A stretch of 64,000 nucleotides of DNA, from assembly GCA_041650595.1 (NCBI GenBank), contig JBAZKW010000005.1:35566-99565 (forward strand), given 5' to 3'. The stretch is from CALFCX01 sp041650595. Its GTDB lineage: Bacteria; Margulisbacteria; WOR-1; JAKLHX01. A program made the position numbers and the translations under genes. Of this stretch, positions 25,062 to 33,893 are shown in pieces; the stretch's first letter is position 1; every line of letters starts with the position of its first letter. A model generated the notes under the pieces. That model made no database searches. It was not told where the DNA came from and saw only the letters and a list, made by a program, of their open reading frames with translations.

Positions 25062-25798
25062 AACTTAAAGGCCAGACGGCTTTTGTGACAGGCGGTGCCC
25101 AGGGCATAGGTAAATCCATCTGCCGGGCGCTTGCCAAAGAAGGCGCCAATATAGTTGTTTCCGACATAAATATCGACATGGCGCAAAAAACATCTGACGG
25201 ATTAAAATCAGATTTCGGTATAAAATCCATTGCCGTAAAGACAAATGTCGCCAATTATGATGAGGTAGTGGCAGGTTTAAAACCTGCCACCGCTGAGTTT
25301 GGCAAGATCGATATCCTGGTCAACAACGCGGGGATCACCCGCGACACGCTTATCATGAGGATGAAGGAAGAAGACTGGGACCTTGTAATAAGCGTCAATC
25401 TCAAGGGTGTTTTTAACGGCATAAAGGCGGTTTCCCCGATAATGATGAAACAAAGGTCAGGCAGAATAGTGAATATCGCGTCCATAGTCGGCCAGATGGG
25501 CAACGCGGGCCAAGCCAATTATTCTGCTTCCAAAGGCGGAGTAATTGCTCTTACAAAAACGGCCGCCAGAGAGCTTGCGAGCCGCGGGGTCACCGTCAAT
25601 GCGATCGCTCCGGGTTTTATAGATACGGAGATGACCAAAGTCCTTCCCGAAGACGTAAAAGATAAATTAAAAGCCCAGATACCAATGGGAATACTTGGAA
25701 GCCCTGATGACATAGCCAAGGCAGTTGTGTTTTTGTGCGCCGACGCGCCGTATATCACGGGCCAGGTGATCGCGATAAACGGCGGGATGTATATGTAA
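25058..25798 (+). CDS. fabG: 3-oxoacyl-ACP reductase
   Basis: 246 residues, classical SDR. GGAQGIGKS (NADPH loop), NNAGIT, and the catalytic Ser-Tyr-Lys in NIASIVGQMGNAGQANYSASKGG. Reduces 3-oxoacyl-ACP in the elongation cycle. GTG start overlaps fabD. A palindromic repeat (25265-25293) lies in frame at about codons 70-79 and encodes VVAGLKPATA, on the surface helix before the FGKIDILVNNAG strand. The local length equals that of normal FabG, so either the element replaced helix codons or later trimming restored the length. Confidence 0.95.
   Translation: MKLKGQTAFVTGGAQGIGKSICRALAKEGANIVVSDINIDMAQKTSDGLKSDFGIKSIAVKTNVANYDEVVAGLKPATAEFGKIDILVNNAGITRDTLIMRMKEEDWDLVISVNLKGVFNGIKAVSPIMMKQRSGRIVNIASIVGQMGNAGQANYSASKGGVIALTKTAARELASRGVTVNAIAPGFIDTEMTKVLPEDVKDKLKAQIPMGILGSPDDIAKAVVFLCADAPYITGQVIAINGGMYM
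25265..25293. repeat. 29-nt palindromic element inside fabG
   Basis: GTAGTGGCAGGTTT then AAAACCTGCCACCGC; the inner 23 bases (25268-25290) are a perfect palindrome. It is the same element class as 12187-12215 and 15665-15693 and is read in frame. Confidence 0.8.
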
Positions 25799-25800
25799 AA

Positions 25801-25895
25801 CTCACCACCTTCCCCTCTCTTAATAAGAGAGGGGTGGGGATTGGACGATAGAGTTATTGCCCCTCTCCCTTTGGGAGAGGGGATAGGGGTGAGGG
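25801..25895. repeat. GAGAGGGG intergenic repeat, copy 2
   Basis: Starts CTCACCACC and ends GGGGTGAGGG with two internal hairpins. It lies inside the lipid operon between fabG and acpP and could adjust the amount of downstream message. This copy lacks the nested palindrome of copy 1. Confidence 0.85.
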
Positions 25896-25936
25896 CAAAA
25901 GAGAAATATTTTAAGAAGGTGAGGTGAAAGATAGAA

Positions 25937-26182
25937 ATGGACGAGAAAAAGATATTTGAGGACGTAAAAAAGGTGGTTATTGAACAGCTCGGGGTAAGCG
26001 AAGCCGAAGTCAGCGAAAAGGCTTCGTTCGTAGACGATCTCGGAGCGGATTCTTTGGACACAGTGGAGCTGGTCATGGCGCTTGAAGAAGCGTTTAATCT
26101 GGAAATACCGGATGAAGAGGCGGAAAAAATAAAGACCGTGGGCGACACCGTAAAATATGTGATGACCCACGCGAAGAACTAA
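25937..26182 (+). CDS. acpP: Acyl carrier protein
   Basis: 81 residues, acidic four-helix carrier. The phosphopantetheine serine is in DDLGADSLDTVELVMALEE. It carries growing acyl chains for all Fab enzymes of the operon and acyl-ACP for PlsX. GAAGGTGAGG precedes the start. Confidence 0.97.
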   Translation: MDEKKIFEDVKKVVIEQLGVSEAEVSEKASFVDDLGADSLDTVELVMALEEAFNLEIPDEEAEKIKTVGDTVKYVMTHAKN

Positions 26183-26186
26183 AGTA

Positions 26187-27161
26187 ATGAAATTACCCGA
26201 ACTAAAAATCGGAAATTTGATCGCCAGGATTCCGATCATTCAGGGCGGGATGTCGATTCGGATATCGGGCGGCAGGCTTGCCGGGGCGGTAGCCGCTACC
26301 GGAGCTGTCGGCGTTATCGGGGCATCCGGACTCGAACATGACGAACTGGCGCAGGAAATAAGAAAAGCTAGAAAGCTCGCCAAAGGCGGCATAATCGGAA
26401 TAAACATCCTCTATGCCGCCAGCGACTTTCTGGGCATAGTAAATACCGCCGTAAGAGAAAAGATAGACTTTATCACTTCCGGCGCGGGGTTTTCGCGCGA
26501 CCTTTTCAAGATAGGGAAAGAATCAAAAATTCCGATCGTTCCGATAGTGTCTTCCGGAAAGCTTGCCAAGATCGCCGTGAGCCTTGGAGCCGCTGCTATC
26601 GTGGCGGAGAGCAAAGAAGCCGGAGGACATCTCGGATCTCTTGAAAAGGGGACCGAAGAGCTTTTCAAAGAAGTGAAAGCCGCCGTAACAACGGTTCCCG
26701 TGATAGCGGCCGGAGGCATGGCAGACGGCAAGGCAATAGCCAAAATGCTCAACATGGGCGCCGACGGCGTTCAGCTTGCGACAAGATTTATCCTGGCGGA
26801 AGAATGCGACGCGGCAAAAGAATATAAAGAAGTCCACGCAAGTACAACTGATCCAAACAATGTTGTGATAATCAAGAGTCCTGTAGGCATGCCTGGCAGG
26901 GCGATCAGGACCAAATTGACTGACGCGATGGTAAAAGGCCAGTACCCGGAGATCCCGTACTGCGACGACTGCCTGAAAGTCTGTTCCAAGCAATATTGCA
27001 TCTTTGATGTCCTCAAAAAGGCCCAAAAAGGCGATATGGAAGGCGGTCTGGTATTTTCCGGTGAAAGCGTTACCAAGATAAAGGACAAGGTCATCAGGCC
27101 TGTTGCCGAGATCATCAACCAGCTTGTAAAAGAAGCGGAGGCGTGCTATGTCGGAGCGTAG
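26187..27161 (+). CDS. fabK: Enoyl-ACP reductase II (FabK) / nitronate monooxygenase family flavoprotein
   Basis: 324 residues, FMN TIM-barrel. PIIQGGMSIRISGGRLAGAV at the start, EAGGHLGSLEKGT with the active-site histidine, and AAGGMADGKAIAKMLNMGADGVQLATRF for FMN phosphate binding. Its place between acpP and fabF argues for the enoyl-ACP reductase role, completing the cycle since no fabI is present. An added C-terminal part holds a cysteine cluster CDDCLKVCSKQYC, not expected in classical FabK, that might bind a metal or an iron-sulfur cluster. It overlaps fabF by 14 bases. Confidence 0.85.
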   Translation: MKLPELKIGNLIARIPIIQGGMSIRISGGRLAGAVAATGAVGVIGASGLEHDELAQEIRKARKLAKGGIIGINILYAASDFLGIVNTAVREKIDFITSGAGFSRDLFKIGKESKIPIVPIVSSGKLAKIAVSLGAAAIVAESKEAGGHLGSLEKGTEELFKEVKAAVTTVPVIAAGGMADGKAIAKMLNMGADGVQLATRFILAEECDAAKEYKEVHASTTDPNNVVIIKSPVGMPGRAIRTKLTDAMVKGQYPEIPYCDDCLKVCSKQYCIFDVLKKAQKGDMEGGLVFSGESVTKIKDKVIRPVAEIINQLVKEAEACYVGA

Positions 27162-28392
27162 GGTAGTTGTAACAGGACTTGGGGCTGTTACACCTATTGG
27201 ACTTGGAAAAGACAAATTTTGGCAGGCGCTAAAGAGCGGCACAAACGGCATCGTCCGCATAACTCATTTTGACCCTTCAGCTTTTGATTCGCAGATAGCC
27301 GGCCAGGTCAACGATCTGGAGCCTACCGACTATGTGGACAAAAAAGAAGCGCGACGACTGTCCCATTTTATTTTGTTCGCTGTAGCCGCGGCAAAAATGG
27401 CGCTCAAAGACGCGGGGCTGGAGATAAACGAGTCCAACGCGCCGTACATAGGCACTCTCATAGGGTCAGGTATCGGCGGGATAAAATTCCTGGAGGATCA
27501 GGCAAGGATACTTTTTGAAAAAGGGCCTTCCAAATGCTCACCTTTTATGGTCCCCATGATGATCAACGACATGGCGGCAGGCCTTGTTTCGATTCACACC
27601 GGCGCAAAAGGGCCAAACAGCTGTACGACCACGGCCTGCGCTTCGGGCACCAATTCTATAGGTGATGCTTTTGAAATAATTAAACGCGGCGACGCGGATG
27701 CGATGATCGCCGGCGGGGCCGAAGCGGCGATAACTCCGCTCGGGATCGCGGGATTCTGCGCAGCACAGGCGCTTTCTACGACCAACGACACTCCCGAAAA
27801 GGCCAGCAGGCCTTTTGACGCGAACAGGAACGGGTTTGTAATGGGCGAGGGCGCCGGCATCGTCATTCTCGAAGAGCTTGAACTGGCCAAAAAGCGCGGC
27901 GCAACTATATACGCAGAGGTCATCGGTTACGGAATGAGCGGCGACGCCTTCCACATGACCGCGCCGCACAGCGAAGGCGAAGGCGTGATACGTGCAGTCA
28001 AAGCGGCTCTAAAAGACGCTAAAATAAATCCCGAGGACGTGAGCTATATAAACGCGCACGGTACATCCACAGAGCTCAACGATAAGCTCGAGACGATGGC
28101 TCTTAAAAAAGTTTTCGGCGAGCATGCCAAAAAGATCCCGATAAGCTCGACCAAATCGATGATAGGCCATCTGTTGGGAGCGGCAGGCGCCGTGGAATTT
28201 ATTGCCTGCGCGATGTCCATCAAAGAGAATTTTGTGCATCCCACCATCAATTACGAGACCCCGGACCCCAATTGCGACCTGGACTACGTTCCAAACAAGG
28301 GACGCGAGGTGAAGGTCAATATCGCCATGAGCAATTCCCTGGGGTTCGGCGGGCACAATGCCATTTTGATCGCCAAAAAATTCAACGGATAA
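27148..28392 (+). CDS. fabF: 3-oxoacyl-ACP synthase II
   Basis: 414 residues. The Cys-His-His triad is seen in TTACASGTNS, NAHGTSTELND and KSMIGHLLGAAGA. It elongates acyl-ACP with malonyl-ACP. Last gene of the lipid operon. A large hairpin repeat follows directly. Confidence 0.96.
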   Translation: MSERRVVVTGLGAVTPIGLGKDKFWQALKSGTNGIVRITHFDPSAFDSQIAGQVNDLEPTDYVDKKEARRLSHFILFAVAAAKMALKDAGLEINESNAPYIGTLIGSGIGGIKFLEDQARILFEKGPSKCSPFMVPMMINDMAAGLVSIHTGAKGPNSCTTTACASGTNSIGDAFEIIKRGDADAMIAGGAEAAITPLGIAGFCAAQALSTTNDTPEKASRPFDANRNGFVMGEGAGIVILEELELAKKRGATIYAEVIGYGMSGDAFHMTAPHSEGEGVIRAVKAALKDAKINPEDVSYINAHGTSTELNDKLETMALKKVFGEHAKKIPISSTKSMIGHLLGAAGAVEFIACAMSIKENFVHPTINYETPDPNCDLDYVPNKGREVKVNIAMSNSLGFGGHNAILIAKKFNG

Positions 28393-28394
28393 AA

Positions 28395-28470
28395 AGTCAT
28401 TGCGAGCGATAGCGAAGCAATCCCATTTTACTATGGGATTGCTTCGTCGCTTAAGCTCCTCGCAATGACT
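28395..28470. terminator. Inverted repeat of TCATTGCGAGG type between convergent fabF and kinase gene
   Basis: Left arm AGTCATTGCGAG...GAAGCAATCCCAT and right arm ATGGGATTGCTTC...CTCGCAATGACT pair over about 30 bases around a TTTACT-like loop. It fills the whole gap between two convergent genes, so it can serve as terminator for both. Related half or full copies are at 41171-41280 and 41649-41732, showing it is also a repeat family. Confidence 0.75.
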
Positions 28471-30501
28471 TCAACTTTGAAACGCCAGCGTGAACGTAGT
28501 TCCTTTGCCGACCTCGCTGCTGACGTTGAGGCGGCCATGGTTTTCTTCGATTATCCTTTTGACGATCGCAAGGCCCAGTCCCGTGCCCTGTTTTTTTGTC
28601 GTGAAGAAGGGTTCAAATATTTTTTGGAGCGTTTCCCGCGGTATTCCGGTCCCAGAGTCCGTGACCTTTATAGATATCTCCTGTCCGGAATGTTCTGTTG
28701 ATACGGATAAAATTCCGCCGTTTGGCATCGCTTCTATTGCGTTCATAAAAAGATTGAGAAGGACCTGTATCATTCTGTTCTTGTCAGCGGTTACGTGCAG
28801 CGCGTCGTTAACGGAGCTGTCTATGACGACATTCTTCCCCTTTGCCTGGTCGCGAACGAGCACGATCGTTTTTTCCACAAGCTGTTTGACATTTATATTT
28901 TCCATGTTTTGTTCGGTTTGTTTTGAATAATCTTCGATACCCTGTAGGATGACCTTTATCCTGCCGACCTCGGTGGGGAAGGCGCGGGACGCGTTCTCAA
29001 GAAAGTCCGGCTTATCGACGCTTTTTTCCAGCAGCTGGGAAAATGCCGAAACGTATCCGAGGGCGTTTTTTGCCTCGTGCGCGACGCCCGCGGTCGCCTC
29101 TCCCAGGCTGGCCAGCTTTTCAAGCTTGAGCGATTTTTCGATCGTCGCGATCTGCTGCCGGTAAAGCAGCGCGTTCTCTATTCCTGAGGCGGTCTGGTTG
29201 GCAAGCATTTCAAGCAGTTCTATCTCTTCCACGGAAAAAGGCGTGTTGTTTAACTTTGCGTCGGCCGCCAGAAATCCCAAAAGCCGCCCGTTCTTGCCGG
29301 ACGACAGGCTGGGCACGCAAAGATAAAAATTTTCTTCCGGCATCTTGGTCTCATCCTTTAAAAGCGCCGACCTTTTTTCGGACATCATTTTTACGATCGG
29401 AGAATCCGGGCTTATAGCGCTGTTTTTAAGGCCCAAAAGCGAGCCTTTTGCCTCAAGACATATAAAAGCGCCGCGGCTTTCGTCAAAAACATAGGCGGAG
29501 GTGCCTTTGAGCTTTAGCGTCCTGTAGGCGGAATTTGCTATGAACTTGGCAAAATCCTCAATTTTGCGGAGTTTTTTTACGCCTTCGGCGAATTTTCTGG
29601 AGATCTTTTCGGCCATATACCTTGCTCTAAAAAATGTCCGGTCGATCGAGCTTTGCAGCAGGTTCATCATGGGTTCAAAAAGCAGCGCCAGTATAAAAAT
29701 GGCTGGAATAGTGAACCATAGCGAACTGTAGCCTGTGATAGCCCTAAAATAATGCTCCGACAGATATATGACTATGAAATACAGCACGCTCATTATTGCC
29801 GTGATCAATGAATATACCAATCCTTTGCGGATGATAAATTCTATGCCCATTAATCTATAGCGGGTAATGGCGTATGCTGTTAAACTCACAAATATTACAG
29901 TTGCAGATGGGCCAATGAAATTTAACTTTGAAGTTCCAATAAGCGGGAGCACCAAATTTGTAATTGTGCCGATAATTGTTGAAATTGCCATACCCAAGAA
30001 CATATAAGATAGCTGGGTTTTACTTATGCTTACTGAGGTTCGATATTTCCTGTATAGGATAATGAACCCAACTAGTACAAAAGAAAAGAAATAAATGGCA
30101 AACAGACTATTCCCTATCCCATAAGTGACCTCTCTATCGGCAAAGTTTACGGATTTTACAATTATATCGGTTGCCGACATAGGGATAAACAAAGCCCAGG
30201 GAGAAAAGATTAGCATCCTTTGGTGCAACTTTAACAGATCTCCCTTATCCGGGAACGAAAGAGAAAAGCAAAGAAATGCAGAAGGTATTAATATAGGTCC
30301 GACAAACATCATTCTTGCCCAAAACAGGACATATTCCGTTTGCCAGAACATGAATGTTGCAAAATTCCATGCGGCAACACCAATGGCGATCATGAAAAAA
30401 GTCTGGTTCAGCTTTTGCTTTGGATTGTTTGCTAATACAACAAAAGCCAAAACAGAATTCAATAAAAATGCCAAAAACAATATCAGCGTTTTTGTTATCA
30501 T
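28471..30501 (-). CDS. Sensor histidine kinase with N-terminal 7TM-type region and GAF domain (kinase A)
   Basis: 676 residues. Residues 1-300 hold about eight or nine hydrophobic segments in the pattern of the histidine-kinase N-terminal 7TM region, closing with RYRLMGIEFIIRKGLVYS, a segment shared with the kinases at 32166 and 35087. A GAF-like domain (about 330-445) follows, then the H-box GVAHEAKNAL with the phospho-acceptor histidine, then a complete HATPase: N-box NLFMNAIEAMP, DSGTGIP, FEPFFTTKKQGTGLGLAIV. No response regulator is nearby. It overlaps the upstream GNAT gene by four bases. Signal unknown. Confidence 0.92.
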   Translation of the reverse strand: MITKTLILFLAFLLNSVLAFVVLANNPKQKLNQTFFMIAIGVAAWNFATFMFWQTEYVLFWARMMFVGPILIPSAFLCFSLSFPDKGDLLKLHQRMLIFSPWALFIPMSATDIIVKSVNFADREVTYGIGNSLFAIYFFSFVLVGFIILYRKYRTSVSISKTQLSYMFLGMAISTIIGTITNLVLPLIGTSKLNFIGPSATVIFVSLTAYAITRYRLMGIEFIIRKGLVYSLITAIMSVLYFIVIYLSEHYFRAITGYSSLWFTIPAIFILALLFEPMMNLLQSSIDRTFFRARYMAEKISRKFAEGVKKLRKIEDFAKFIANSAYRTLKLKGTSAYVFDESRGAFICLEAKGSLLGLKNSAISPDSPIVKMMSEKRSALLKDETKMPEENFYLCVPSLSSGKNGRLLGFLAADAKLNNTPFSVEEIELLEMLANQTASGIENALLYRQQIATIEKSLKLEKLASLGEATAGVAHEAKNALGYVSAFSQLLEKSVDKPDFLENASRAFPTEVGRIKVILQGIEDYSKQTEQNMENINVKQLVEKTIVLVRDQAKGKNVVIDSSVNDALHVTADKNRMIQVLLNLFMNAIEAMPNGGILSVSTEHSGQEISIKVTDSGTGIPRETLQKIFEPFFTTKKQGTGLGLAIVKRIIEENHGRLNVSSEVGKGTTFTLAFQS

Positions 30502-31073
30502 ATCTTCAGAATGCCGCTCAATTTCTGGACCAAATTCGCTCTTCTTGAGTTTTTGTTGTCCTTTTCATATATTGCGGTGTCATCCAGATCTATTATCATC
30601 GCGTTTGCTTCTCCGACACCGTAAAAATCGAATTTGTCTATCACCTTAAAACCAAACTTTTTGTATAGCTCCACATTCTCTTTTTTCTTGTCCAGCGAAA
30701 AAATTACGATCCTTTTGGCCCCGCTTTCTTTTGCGTGTTCATAAGCCAATACCATAAGCCCAAGAGATACAAAACCTTTTCTTTCGCCGGGCAATACTGC
30801 AAGTTTTTGCAGTTCTGCCAGAGGCTTTTCGCGGAATTTATTCAAGTCAACAAACTTCTCTATAGGGAGCTTTTTGTGATCATCCATGACTACCGTTATG
30901 GAACCTATCAATTTGTCACCTTTTTTTGCCAAAAAATGCACTGCTTCTTTGTCAAATTCGCTTGCCAGAGCTTCTTCAGGATAACCGTCTTCTTTTATGA
31001 ATATATCCCGGCGAAGTTTTATCATTTCATCTATATTCTTAAGGCCCTTTATCTTTTCAAATGTATAATCCAT
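30498..31073 (-). CDS. GNAT-like acyltransferase (autoinducer-synthase/FeeM-like fold suspected)
   Basis: 191 residues. Core features fit a GNAT: EFDKEAVHFLAKKGDKLIGSITVV, ELQKLAVLPGERKGFVSLGLMVLAYEHAKESG (acetyl-CoA or acyl-donor loop) and LYKKFGFKVI. The RDIFIKEDGYPEE opening resembles N-acyl amino-acid synthases and LuxI-like proteins, which share this fold. It lies between a methyltransferase and a sensor kinase and overlaps the kinase by four bases, so a role in making a small signal is possible but is only inference. A plain protein or metabolite acetyltransferase is the alternative. Confidence 0.72.
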   Translation of the reverse strand: MDYTFEKIKGLKNIDEMIKLRRDIFIKEDGYPEEALASEFDKEAVHFLAKKGDKLIGSITVVMDDHKKLPIEKFVDLNKFREKPLAELQKLAVLPGERKGFVSLGLMVLAYEHAKESGAKRIVIFSLDKKKENVELYKKFGFKVIDKFDFYGVGEANAMIIDLDDTAIYEKDNKNSRRANLVQKLSGILKI

Positions 31074-31085
31074 TTTGTTCCTTTT

Positions 31086-31835
31086 CTATTTACCTGACAG
31101 ACATGAGACTAGCACTGCTTCTCCGGCATAAACTGCCCTTGACGTGATCTCCTTGAAACCAAGCGACTCAAGCATCGATTTCAGTTCAAGTCTTGTAAAA
31201 TATCTGAATGCGCCCTTTTTCTGCTTATTCTTTATGATGTAGTTGTAAAAAAGGATCCTTATGCTGGGCAGAGCAAATTTCAAAGCCCTGACTATAGTTC
31301 CGAATAACCCGAGTTGTTTTCTTCCCAGCCGGATGGTTTCGATATAAATTTTTTTGGGGTTGAATCCGCTCTTTAGGGTTGATAGCACTAATCTGCCGTC
31401 CGGTTTAAGGATCCTGCGGAATTCTTTCAGTGCCGATTCGAGGCCTTTGTCGTTAAGGATATATATGACGTTGTTCGAAATGATCCTGTCAAAGCAGTTT
31501 GGCCCAAAATCCAATAGTTGGCTTATGTCACCATAAAATATTTCCTTACTGATCAGTGGGTTCTCCTTCTTTTTAGCTATTTCCATTGCTTCGGGAATAA
31601 TATCAATGCCCACGTATTTTACATTGCTCTTATCTATAAGAGGTATGATATTGCCGGTCCCGCATCCGGCATCAAGAACTATATGGCCTGATTCTATTTG
31701 GGCCTCCTGCAAGATCCGGTCGAGCAGCGAGCGATAGGATGGGGATTCGTTTAGAGTGTCATATACTTTGAAATAGTTTTTCCAGAAATTTTTTCCAAGA
31801 ATGGTTTTTCTAAAGTATCTGAAGATCTTGTGCAT
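31086..31835 (-). CDS. Class I SAM-dependent methyltransferase
   Basis: 249 residues when begun at the ATG at 31835. A TTG at 31985 is in frame but adds 50 residues that do not look like this family, and no good Shine-Dalgarno is seen for either, so the start is uncertain. GHIVLDAGCGTGNIIPLI is motif I, YVGIDIIPEAME gives the SAM-binding acidic residue, GDISQLL and FDRIISNNVIYIL follow. The C-terminal part has YFTRLELKSMLESLGF. It is the first gene of a three-gene minus-strand unit with a GNAT and kinase A. Substrate unknown. Confidence 0.83.
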   Translation of the reverse strand: MHKIFRYFRKTILGKNFWKNYFKVYDTLNESPSYRSLLDRILQEAQIESGHIVLDAGCGTGNIIPLIDKSNVKYVGIDIIPEAMEIAKKKENPLISKEIFYGDISQLLDFGPNCFDRIISNNVIYILNDKGLESALKEFRRILKPDGRLVLSTLKSGFNPKKIYIETIRLGRKQLGLFGTIVRALKFALPSIRILFYNYIIKNKQKKGAFRYFTRLELKSMLESLGFKEITSRAVYAGEAVLVSCLSGK

Positions 31836-32165
31836 GCGTACAGGGGAGAAAAGTAAGCTCGTTAGTTTTGATGTCTTGCCTCGTTTTTTTCGCGAGAAAT
31901 CCCCTGAAGAGGCCACCGGGAGACCTTTTGAGAGAGCAGGCCTATAGTTTCGACTTATTCCGGCTGTGTTTGGCGTAAAAACCAACCTTCTTTAACTCAG
32001 CAGCATAAAAAAGGAGCTTTTTAGCTCTCGAAACCGCCCAAAAACATCTCTGTTTTAGAGTAAAGTTTAGCATAAAATAGATTTTTTGTCTATAAATGCA
32101 GGATAAATTGGTCGTGATGTCCGGCTTTTGCATTGTTAAGGGCATAGTGATAGAATCTTTGGAAA
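31836..32165. other. Divergent intergenic region between methyltransferase and kinase B
   Basis: About 330 bases (180 if the methyltransferase starts at 31985). It holds a promoter for kinase B at 32128-32156 and an AT-rich stretch at about 32055-32100. I see no RNA gene and no convincing repeat in the rest. Confidence 0.5.
32128..32156 (+). promoter_or_regulatory. Promoter of kinase B
   Basis: TTGCAT (32128-32133), 17-base spacer, TAGAAT (32151-32156). The ATG at 32166 lies ten bases beyond and no spaced Shine-Dalgarno is present, so a leaderless mRNA is likely. Confidence 0.5.
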
Positions 32166-33821
32166 ATGAACTGGTATGCTCTTCCTCCGTTAATAACTGC
32201 GGCAATAATTTTGGTGATAGGACTGTTTGTTTTGTCAAAAGACAGGAAATCTAATATAAACATATTGTTTTCGCTGTTTTGCTTGAGCATGGTTGTATGG
32301 CTGTCCGGATATTCTCTCATGTACCTTAGCGGTGATCCCGCATCAGCGTTAAGGTTCGCGAGAATAGGATTTATCGGGATAATCTTTCTGCCAATATTTT
32401 CTTTTCATTTCACGATTGCTTTTTTAGATTTCCGGGTCCGAAAGTGGATGATCTGCCTTTTATATCTTCAATCCATACCGCTTTTATTATTTAGCCAAAC
32501 AAGCATGGCGTATAATGGTATAGAAAAATATTATTGGGGCTTTTATCCTACAGCCGGGCCGTTTTATATAGTGTATTTTCTGGAATGCGTCCTATTGTTC
32601 AGCTGCGGCGTCTTTCTGCTATATAGGGAGCATAGGAAATCGCTGGATCTTAGACAATTTACAAGAAGTCAACAAATCAAATATGTGCTTATAGCTGAAT
32701 TAGCCGGGCCCGTTGGAAGTGTCGATTATTTAATAAAATTCAGGATCCCGATATATCCATACGGGTATATCTGCGCCCTGTTTTTTATTTCGGTCATTGC
32801 CTATGCTATTACAAGATATAAGCTGATGGATATCGAGGTTGTGGTCCGGAAGGGTTTAATATATTCTTTTCTTACAGCTGTAATAACAACGGCATTTCTG
32901 GGAGTAGTCTACGTTTCCGAGGTCTTTTTTAAGAATTTAGCCGGTTATAACCTTGTATGGATATCAATTCCGGCTTTATTTGTTTTTTCTCTGGTATTTC
33001 AACCGTTAAAAGACTGGATACAGGACCTGATAGACAGAAAATTCTTCAAAACAAAATATGAAATAGATAAGGTCATTAAAAACTTTTCGCAGGGGCTGAA
33101 AAGGCTTATCGCGATAAACGATCTCGCAAAATTCGTTAATATGGCCGCATCAAAAACTTTCGGATTGAAAGGGTCCGCATTCTTTGTTGTTGACAAAGAC
33201 AACAATAATTACGTTTGTATGGACTCTTCCGGAAACTTGGCGGGCCTTTTAGGCAGAACAATAGGAGCTGATTCAGATGTTGTCAATTCACTTTTAAAAG
33301 CGGAGGCCTCGGTCCCTTCCGGAAAGCGTCTAAGGGTGCCGGTGATATCTGAAAAAGGCGGCCCCGGCTTGCTTGGCTTTTTCATTTTTTCTGAAAAGCT
33401 TTCCGAAGATAACTTTTCCGGGAATGATACGGCTCTTATGGAAACATTCGCCAATCAGACCGCGGTCAGCATTGAAAATGCTCTTCTTCTTGAAAATGAG
33501 AAGAATGCCGCGAAAAAGCTGGTCCAGGCCCAGATGACGGAAAGGGTGGCGACGATAGCCAGGATGAACATTAGCCTTCAGCATGAGATAAACAATCCTC
33601 TTACGGGAGCTCTCGCGCAGACACAGATACTGGTAATGAAAATAACAAATTGCGAACAAATATACCCTGAAAAGGTCCTTCCTATGCTGCAGACAATAGA
33701 AAAAGAATTGATGCGGATAAGAGAGCTGCTAAAGAACCTTGAAAAGATAACAAATCCCGCAATCAAAGAATATCTTCCGGGCGTGGAGATGATAGATATT
33801 GAAGGGTCGGCAGGAAAATAA
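32166..33821 (+). CDS. Histidine-kinase-like 7TM-GAF protein with H-box but no ATPase domain (kinase B)
   Basis: 551 residues, a paralog of kinases A and C. Residues 1-280 are the 7TM-type region ending RYKLMDIEVVVRKGLIYS, then linker and GAF-like domain (about 305-445). The dimerisation helix has LQHEINNPLTGA with the phospho-acceptor histidine, but the protein ends 70 residues later and no HATPase motifs (N, G1, F, G2) occur before or after the stop. Only 72 bases separate it from the next gene, so the ATPase domain is gone and not frameshifted. It cannot phosphorylate itself; it could be phosphorylated by another kinase, for instance kinase C. Confidence 0.88.
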   Translation: MNWYALPPLITAAIILVIGLFVLSKDRKSNINILFSLFCLSMVVWLSGYSLMYLSGDPASALRFARIGFIGIIFLPIFSFHFTIAFLDFRVRKWMICLLYLQSIPLLLFSQTSMAYNGIEKYYWGFYPTAGPFYIVYFLECVLLFSCGVFLLYREHRKSLDLRQFTRSQQIKYVLIAELAGPVGSVDYLIKFRIPIYPYGYICALFFISVIAYAITRYKLMDIEVVVRKGLIYSFLTAVITTAFLGVVYVSEVFFKNLAGYNLVWISIPALFVFSLVFQPLKDWIQDLIDRKFFKTKYEIDKVIKNFSQGLKRLIAINDLAKFVNMAASKTFGLKGSAFFVVDKDNNNYVCMDSSGNLAGLLGRTIGADSDVVNSLLKAEASVPSGKRLRVPVISEKGGPGLLGFFIFSEKLSEDNFSGNDTALMETFANQTAVSIENALLLENEKNAAKKLVQAQMTERVATIARMNISLQHEINNPLTGALAQTQILVMKITNCEQIYPEKVLPMLQTIEKELMRIRELLKNLEKITNPAIKEYLPGVEMIDIEGSAGK

Positions 33822-33875
33822 AAACCGATTTTTAGGAGCAACTGCCGCTCTTATATACCCTTTTTGTATCGTTTA

Positions 33876-33884
33876 TGTTAAAAT
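33876..33884 (+). promoter_or_regulatory. Extended -10 box before the SDR gene
   Basis: TGTTAAAAT, extended -10 form; the ATG at 33894 is ten bases downstream and has no Shine-Dalgarno. A -35 box is not clear. Another possible leaderless gene. Confidence 0.4.
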
Positions 33885-33893
33885 CTCTTACAA

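Noticed and set aside
26523..27260. 245-codon minus-strand frame inside fabK
   Set aside because: Antisense to a conserved flavoprotein gene, no ribosome site, no protein-like composition.
31836..31985. 50-residue N-terminal extension of the methyltransferase from a TTG
   Set aside because: The extension has no family likeness and the TTG has no properly spaced ribosome site. Kept open as a possibility because the inner ATG is also weak.
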